Below, piece by piece: positions 22,455-25,834 of a stretch of 25,834 bases of DNA. The notes beneath the pieces are model-generated. The model was not told the origin of the DNA. It saw only the letters and a list, made by a program, of their open reading frames with translations, and did not search any database. The stretch's first letter is position 1, and every line of letters begins with the position of its first letter. Made by a program: the position numbers and the translations under genes. Source of the stretch: UBA7239 sp035430165 (GTDB lineage Bacteria > Pseudomonadota > Gammaproteobacteria > Pseudomonadales > UBA7239); contig DAOMGE010000039.1 in the NCBI GenBank assembly GCA_035430165.1, forward strand, positions 1-25,834. Direction: 5' to 3'.

Positions 22455-23948
22455 ATGACCGTGCAAGCTATCAGACTGGTCGACCCGCAGCACACCATAA
22501 CGTCCCAGGACGACACTTCGGCACACACCAATGTGCGCAAGATACGCGTATTGCTGCTGAAACCTTACCAATCCATCAATGCACCACTGCAGGCACCGCC
22601 TCTCGGCCTGCTGTATATCGTTGCAAACATGCGCCAGATGCTGGGTGAGTTTGCTGATGTGCGCATGATCGACATGAAACTGCACAATATGGAACCTGAA
22701 AGTGTTGTGCGCGTGCTTGAGGAATACCGACCGGACGTGGTTGGATTTTCTGCCCTCAATTTTGAGGCCTACGCCGGCCATGCCATCGCAAAAATCGCCA
22801 AGGCGTTTGATCCGTCCATCATCACAGTTTTTGGCGGGCCCTACGCGTTAAAAAATGCCAAGACTATCCTTGATGATGCCAATATGGATTGGGTATTTGA
22901 AGGCGCAGCGGATCGCACGTTTCCACAAGCCTTGCAACGCCTCATCCAGAATCGCAGCATCGATGAAAGCATTCTGGGTATGTCTTTCCGTCGCCCGGAC
23001 GGCAGTGTTTATCTTTCTACGAAACAGGACCAGATCAATGATCTGGACAACCTGCCGCCACCGGCCTGGGATCTGGTGGATCTCGATGCCTATGCCGCCA
23101 AGCCCAACATGGCAGCCAATCTCAAGGGCAAGCGTTACGCCCTGCTGTTCACGTCGCGCGGCTGCCCCTATCTGTGCAATTATTGCCACGATATTTTTTC
23201 CAAGAAATTTGTCTATCACAGTGTTGATTATGTAATCGCTGAAATCGAGCGACTTTATGAACAATACGGCGTGGATGAATTCCAGATTGTGGATGACATT
23301 TTCAACCTGCATAAACCGCGCCTGAAAGCGATTATGTCTGAAGTGCAAAAACGCTGGCCAGGCAAACTGAAGTTTGCGTTCCCGAATGGATTGCGTGCTG
23401 ACATCCTTGACGAAGAAGTTATCAACGCGATGTGCGATGCCGGCACCTACGCTGTCTGTATCGCAGTAGAAACCGTCACACCACGCTTGCAGGAGTTGGT
23501 GGAAAAGCATCTGGATATCGACAAGACCCGCCGCGCGATCGCCTTGTTTGGCAAGCGCAAGATACAGATTACCGGTTTCTTCATGTTGGGCTTTCCCACT
23601 GAAACACTGGAAGAAATTAAAGCCACCATCGATTTTGCCATCGACAGTGATCTGACGCTGGCCTTTTTCTTTTCGGTTGTACCGCAATTCGGCACGCCGC
23701 TGTACGACCTGGCGTTGAAGGAAAATGCAGAGGTTACCCAACGGCTTAGCCAGATTGAATCCGGCACCTACCGCAACTCCCTGTCCTGGTACCAGCAGGC
23801 CTACGGACACTCGCTTGCCAATACCTTGCGCTGGGCCAATATCCGTTTCTATTTCTCACCGCGCCGTATCATCAAGATCCTGCGCCTCTGGAATCTCAGC
23901 GCGCTACTCCGCAGCCTGAAAGTGTTCCTGCGAATACTCGTGAACTGA
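22455..23948 (+). CDS. B12-binding-domain radical SAM protein
   Basis: This 497-aa protein has an N-terminal cobalamin-binding-like domain (PPLGLLYIVANMRQ, DVVGFSALNFEAYAGHAI, VFGGPYALKNAKTILDDA; residues about 30-180) and a radical SAM domain. The cluster motif is RGCPYLCNYCHDIF, with Cys237, Cys241 and Cys244. FQIVDDIFNLHKPRL, FAFPNGLRADILDEE and ITGFFMLGFPTETLEEI follow as in class B radical SAM methylases and BchE/hopanoid-type enzymes. The C-terminus (SPRRIIKILRLWNLSALLRS) is basic and amphipathic and may touch the membrane. The DxHxxG ligand motif is absent, as is common in this class. Substrate is unknown and no biosynthetic partner adjoins it. Terminators on both sides make it a single-gene unit. 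Confidence 0.9.
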   Translation: MTVQAIRLVDPQHTITSQDDTSAHTNVRKIRVLLLKPYQSINAPLQAPPLGLLYIVANMRQMLGEFADVRMIDMKLHNMEPESVVRVLEEYRPDVVGFSALNFEAYAGHAIAKIAKAFDPSIITVFGGPYALKNAKTILDDANMDWVFEGAADRTFPQALQRLIQNRSIDESILGMSFRRPDGSVYLSTKQDQINDLDNLPPPAWDLVDLDAYAAKPNMAANLKGKRYALLFTSRGCPYLCNYCHDIFSKKFVYHSVDYVIAEIERLYEQYGVDEFQIVDDIFNLHKPRLKAIMSEVQKRWPGKLKFAFPNGLRADILDEEVINAMCDAGTYAVCIAVETVTPRLQELVEKHLDIDKTRRAIALFGKRKIQITGFFMLGFPTETLEEIKATIDFAIDSDLTLAFFFSVVPQFGTPLYDLALKENAEVTQRLSQIESGTYRNSLSWYQQAYGHSLANTLRWANIRFYFSPRRIIKILRLWNLSALLRSLKVFLRILVN

Positions 23949-23960
23949 AATAATTTGCGA

Positions 23961-23998
23961 CCCATAAAAAAGCCCGCAGCAGCGGGTTTTTTTATGGG
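23961..23998. terminator. Bidirectional terminator between convergent genes
   Basis: CCCATAAAAAAGCCCGC (23961-23977) pairs with GCGGGTTTTTTTATGGG (23982-23998), apart from one wobble, around a four-base loop. A-tract and T-tract on either side of the GC core let it act on both strands, serving the radical SAM gene (plus) and the TetR gene (minus). Confidence 0.88.
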
Positions 23999-24008
23999 TG
24001 ACGGCATT

Positions 24009-24626
24009 TCACACTGTACTTTGGATAAAGCGCAGCAATACTTTCACTTGCTTACGCACCTGCGGGATCGGTTCCGGGTATTGCACCCATGACATCACCA
24101 GCCTCCCGAGAAAGGCCACCAGCGCCGGCAATTCGATATCGGCTGCAATTTCGCCACGCGCCTGTGCGTCGGCAAAGGGTGCAGCAAGAATTTCCTGCCA
24201 TTGCCGGGATACATGGCCTGAATTCATGTAGTAACTGCTCGTGGTGTGTGCATTGCTGCCGCCGAGCAGCAAATCATACCCCGCAGCCCTGGGCCCGTGT
24301 TCGATGGCGTAGAGCAGGCAGTGCTCAACCAATGCCGGGAATGGTGGCAGTGGTGAAGGCAGTGAATCGGCAATTTCATCGAAGAATGCGCTGGCCTGTC
24401 GCTCAATCACTGCCTGCAGGATGGCCTGCCGCGACGGAAAATAGCGATACACGGTACGGCGGGCCACTTGCGCTTCATGCGCAACGTCCTCGATGGTTGT
24501 CGCGGATAGCCCTTGTCGCCCGTAACAGCGTTCTGCCGCCGAGAGAATCAGTTCCCTGCCGGGGCCGGTTGCCTGCTGGCGTGTGCCCTGACCCCAGCGC
24601 AGGCTGGATGATGGTTCTTTTGGCAT
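24009..24626 (-). CDS. TetR-family transcriptional regulator
   Basis: This 205-aa protein has a TetR-type N-terminal DNA-binding domain: ILSAAERCYGRQGLSATTIE (residues about 26-45), DVAHEAQVARRTVYRYFPSR (recognition helix) and QAILQAVIERQA. The C-terminal half is helical and variable, as expected for the ligand pocket (YAIEHGPRAAGYDLLLGG). TetR proteins usually repress their own operon and a neighbour until an inducer binds. The gene follows the LLM-class oxidoreductase by 34 bp on the same strand, and the palindrome in the divergent spacer upstream is its most likely operator. The inducer is not inferable. Confidence 0.93.
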   Translation of the reverse strand: MPKEPSSSLRWGQGTRQQATGPGRELILSAAERCYGRQGLSATTIEDVAHEAQVARRTVYRYFPSRQAILQAVIERQASAFFDEIADSLPSPLPPFPALVEHCLLYAIEHGPRAAGYDLLLGGSNAHTTSSYYMNSGHVSRQWQEILAAPFADAQARGEIAADIELPALVAFLGRLVMSWVQYPEPIPQVRKQVKVLLRFIQSTV

Positions 24627-24660
24627 CTGCTTTACCTGTACGGATGTTGAGGAAGCGCGC

Positions 24661-25563
24661 TCACCACGCGCCCGCTTTTTGCATCATGGCCTTGAATCGC
24701 TCCATCGCACGGAATTTTACCGCCAGTTCCCGGTGGTCTTCACCCTCTTCCACCCAGAATGCCCGCCCCCACGGTGATGGCGTCCACGGCAGGACACTGG
24801 AATGATAGGTCGCGGCGGGATCGAGTGAATCGACAAACTCCCTCGTCAGCAACTCCATCGGGCTCAATACCACATCAAAGGGCTGGCCATACCTGCCATT
24901 GGCCTTGCGCAGATCCATCAGGATTCCGACGATTTCCGCCAACCGTTTGTTCTTCGACGGCACACCGAGCCAGCCATCATTTGCTGCTGCCCGCTTGAAG
25001 GCCGCCTGGCTGGCACCGCCGACCCACACAGGCACTTTTTGCGTGGGTGCGGGTGATTGCACTACCTCGTGATACTCGAAAAATTCGCCCTGGTGCGAGA
25101 CAGGTTGGCCTGTATGCAGCTGGTGCATACAGGTGATGATTTCATCCAGGCGACGCCCACGGGAAGCAAAATCGACGTTGAGCAAGGCGAACTCTTCCTT
25201 GAGCCATCCAGCCGATACACCACACGTCACGCGATTGTTCGTAAAGATGGCCGCTGCCGCTGTGGCCCTGGCCACGGTGAAGGGATCTCGCAAGGCCGCG
25301 AGAAAAATATTGGTCGCCAGACGCAGGGTTTTGGTGGCCACGCCCATGGCGGTCAGGGTGACCCACGGATCAGTCCACGGATTGGTGTGTGGCCACCAGA
25401 CCTTGCCGTCCGGGGTGTACGGGTACGGGGTTTCGATCCGGGTGGGATACACCAGGTGATCGGGTACGGTGACGCCTTCGTAACCCAGCTCTTCTGCTTT
25501 CTGGGCTATGGCGATGAACTGGTCCACCTCTTCGGTATTGACCAGCGAGATCCAGTATTTCAT
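24661..25563 (-). CDS. LLM-class flavin/F420-dependent oxidoreductase
   Basis: This 300-aa luciferase-like monooxygenase-fold protein resembles the TIGR03619-type F420-dependent group. The TIM-barrel start FIAIAQKAEELGYEGVTVPDH (its last nine residues carry the family G-x-x-x-x-x-P-D-H mark) is followed by TNIFLAALRDPFTVARATAA, GVSAGWLKEEFALLNVDFAS and VPVWVGGASQAAFKRAAANDG. These are typical cofactor-binding stretches. Motifs alone do not say whether FMN or F420 is used; gammaproteobacterial members often use FMN or are untested. GAGGAA upstream on the minus strand sets the start at 25563, although the frame is open to 25605. It is paired with the TetR gene and divergent from a VOC-family gene, a common catabolic grouping. 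Confidence 0.9.
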   Translation of the reverse strand: MKYWISLVNTEEVDQFIAIAQKAEELGYEGVTVPDHLVYPTRIETPYPYTPDGKVWWPHTNPWTDPWVTLTAMGVATKTLRLATNIFLAALRDPFTVARATAAAAIFTNNRVTCGVSAGWLKEEFALLNVDFASRGRRLDEIITCMHQLHTGQPVSHQGEFFEYHEVVQSPAPTQKVPVWVGGASQAAFKRAAANDGWLGVPSKNKRLAEIVGILMDLRKANGRYGQPFDVVLSPMELLTREFVDSLDPAATYHSSVLPWTPSPWGRAFWVEEGEDHRELAVKFRAMERFKAMMQKAGAW

Positions 25564-25614
25564 GGGGAATTCCTCTGTGTAGGCGCTGAAAGGATTGTAG
25601 GGCATCAGCTATTG

Positions 25615-25634
25615 CACATTTAAACATAAATGTG
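25615..25634. promoter_or_regulatory. 20-bp perfect inverted repeat, candidate TetR operator
   Basis: CACATTTAAACATAAATGTG has perfect 8-bp arms around AACA. It lies 52 bp upstream of the LLM gene start and 61 bp before the divergent VOC gene start, a typical place for a TetR-family site controlling both directions. Binding by the local TetR is inferred. Confidence 0.5.
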
Positions 25635-25673
25635 TCACAATGAACAATGACACTGATTTTTATATTTGTGTCA
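25632..25673. promoter_or_regulatory. Three GTGTCA boxes in the divergent spacer
   Basis: GTGTCA occurs at 25632-25637 and 25668-25673, and its complement TGACAC at 25648-25653. The first two form an inverted pair with a ten-base centre. The first box overlaps the 20-bp palindrome. They could be a second regulator's sites or extra half-sites for the same one. Confidence 0.35.
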
Positions 25674-25694
25674 TAGAGCACAAAGGAGAACGTA

Positions 25695-25834
25695 ATGGCC
25701 AGTTTTGGCGACATCCGGCAGGTCGGTTACCTGACCAACAATATCGAAAAGGCCATGCACGCCTGGGTGGAGCGCTCGGGCGTCGGCCCGTTCACCTGGT
25801 ACCGCAATGTCAGCCTGAAAGCGGTTTACAAGGG
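25695..25834 (+). CDS. VOC (glyoxalase-like) family protein, 5' part only
   Basis: Only the first 46 residues are in the window; the gene runs off the right edge. MASFGDIRQVGYLTNNIEKA followed by MHAWVERSGVGPFTWYRN matches the opening of glyoxalase/bleomycin-resistance-like proteins of the type that begin QVGYVVRDIDAAM-HWV-x-x-GVGPF. AAGGAGA at 25682-25688, six bases before the ATG, is a strong ribosome-binding site. It is divergent from the LLM/TetR pair and probably co-regulated with it. Function beyond the family cannot be stated from the fragment. Confidence 0.8.
   Translation, partial: MASFGDIRQVGYLTNNIEKAMHAWVERSGVGPFTWYRNVSLKAVYK

Noticed and set aside
22848..23810. 320-codon open frame antisense to the radical SAM gene, and similar ones opposite mutase, purF and the RAYT gene.
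   Set aside because: All mirror well-supported genes, lack plausible starts or motifs, and show the biased composition of antisense frames in this codon usage.
1..25834. CRISPR array, tRNA or rRNA genes, phage or integrase genes.
   Set aside because: I saw no regularly spaced repeats, no tRNA-like cloverleaf or rRNA sequence, and no phage structural, integrase or conjugation genes. The repeats present are hairpins of the REP type.

Overview
The window looks like a piece of a gammaproteobacterial chromosome, moderately GC-rich. The best clue is the minus-strand order dedD-like SPOR protein, cvpA, purF, metZ, which resembles the dedD-cvpA-purF-metZ cluster of Pseudomonas and relatives. rluC next to a HAD phosphatase, and a MoxR/DUF58/TgpA trio, point the same way. 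I cannot name a genus. Two runs of exactly 100 N (3561-3660 and 16461-16560) are scaffold gaps of unknown true size, and each falls inside a gene.

Left end (1-1958) is an accessory patch. A complete REP-associated tyrosine transposase (RAYT) gene is bounded by near-perfect terminal inverted repeats. About 1 kb to its left lies a second copy of its 3' end plus REP hairpin, cut off after about 40 codons. Between the two copies sits an orphan gene for an exported protein of unknown function, itself bracketed by a second hairpin family. This is the most unusual structure in the window.

Region 1959-7233 holds a plus-strand DUF7064/AttH-CrtC-like gene, a convergent two-gene minus-strand unit (MarR regulator and a GT-C-type membrane protein broken by a gap), a divergent 3-hydroxyisobutyrate-dehydrogenase-like gene, and a second polytopic membrane protein.

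Region 7211-19540 is one uninterrupted run of 11 minus-strand genes with very tight spacing: rluC, a TIGR03862-type flavoprotein, a HAD phosphatase, the SPOR protein, cvpA, purF, a third GT-C-like membrane protein, metZ, moxR, DUF58 and tgpA. It combines rRNA modification, purine and methionine synthesis and a periplasmic transglutaminase system, and the GT-C gene is an apparent insertion between purF and metZ.

Region 19637-23948 is plus strand: methylmalonyl-CoA epimerase, a large REP/MITE-like hairpin, single-chain methylmalonyl-CoA mutase, a strong terminator, and a lone B12-binding radical SAM enzyme ending in a bidirectional terminator. The epimerase and mutase together link propionyl-CoA metabolism to succinyl-CoA.

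Right end (24009-25834): a TetR regulator and an LLM-class flavin/F420 oxidoreductase form a minus-strand pair, divergent from a partial VOC-family gene that runs off the edge. The spacer between them carries a perfect 20-bp palindrome and three GTGTCA boxes, good operator candidates.
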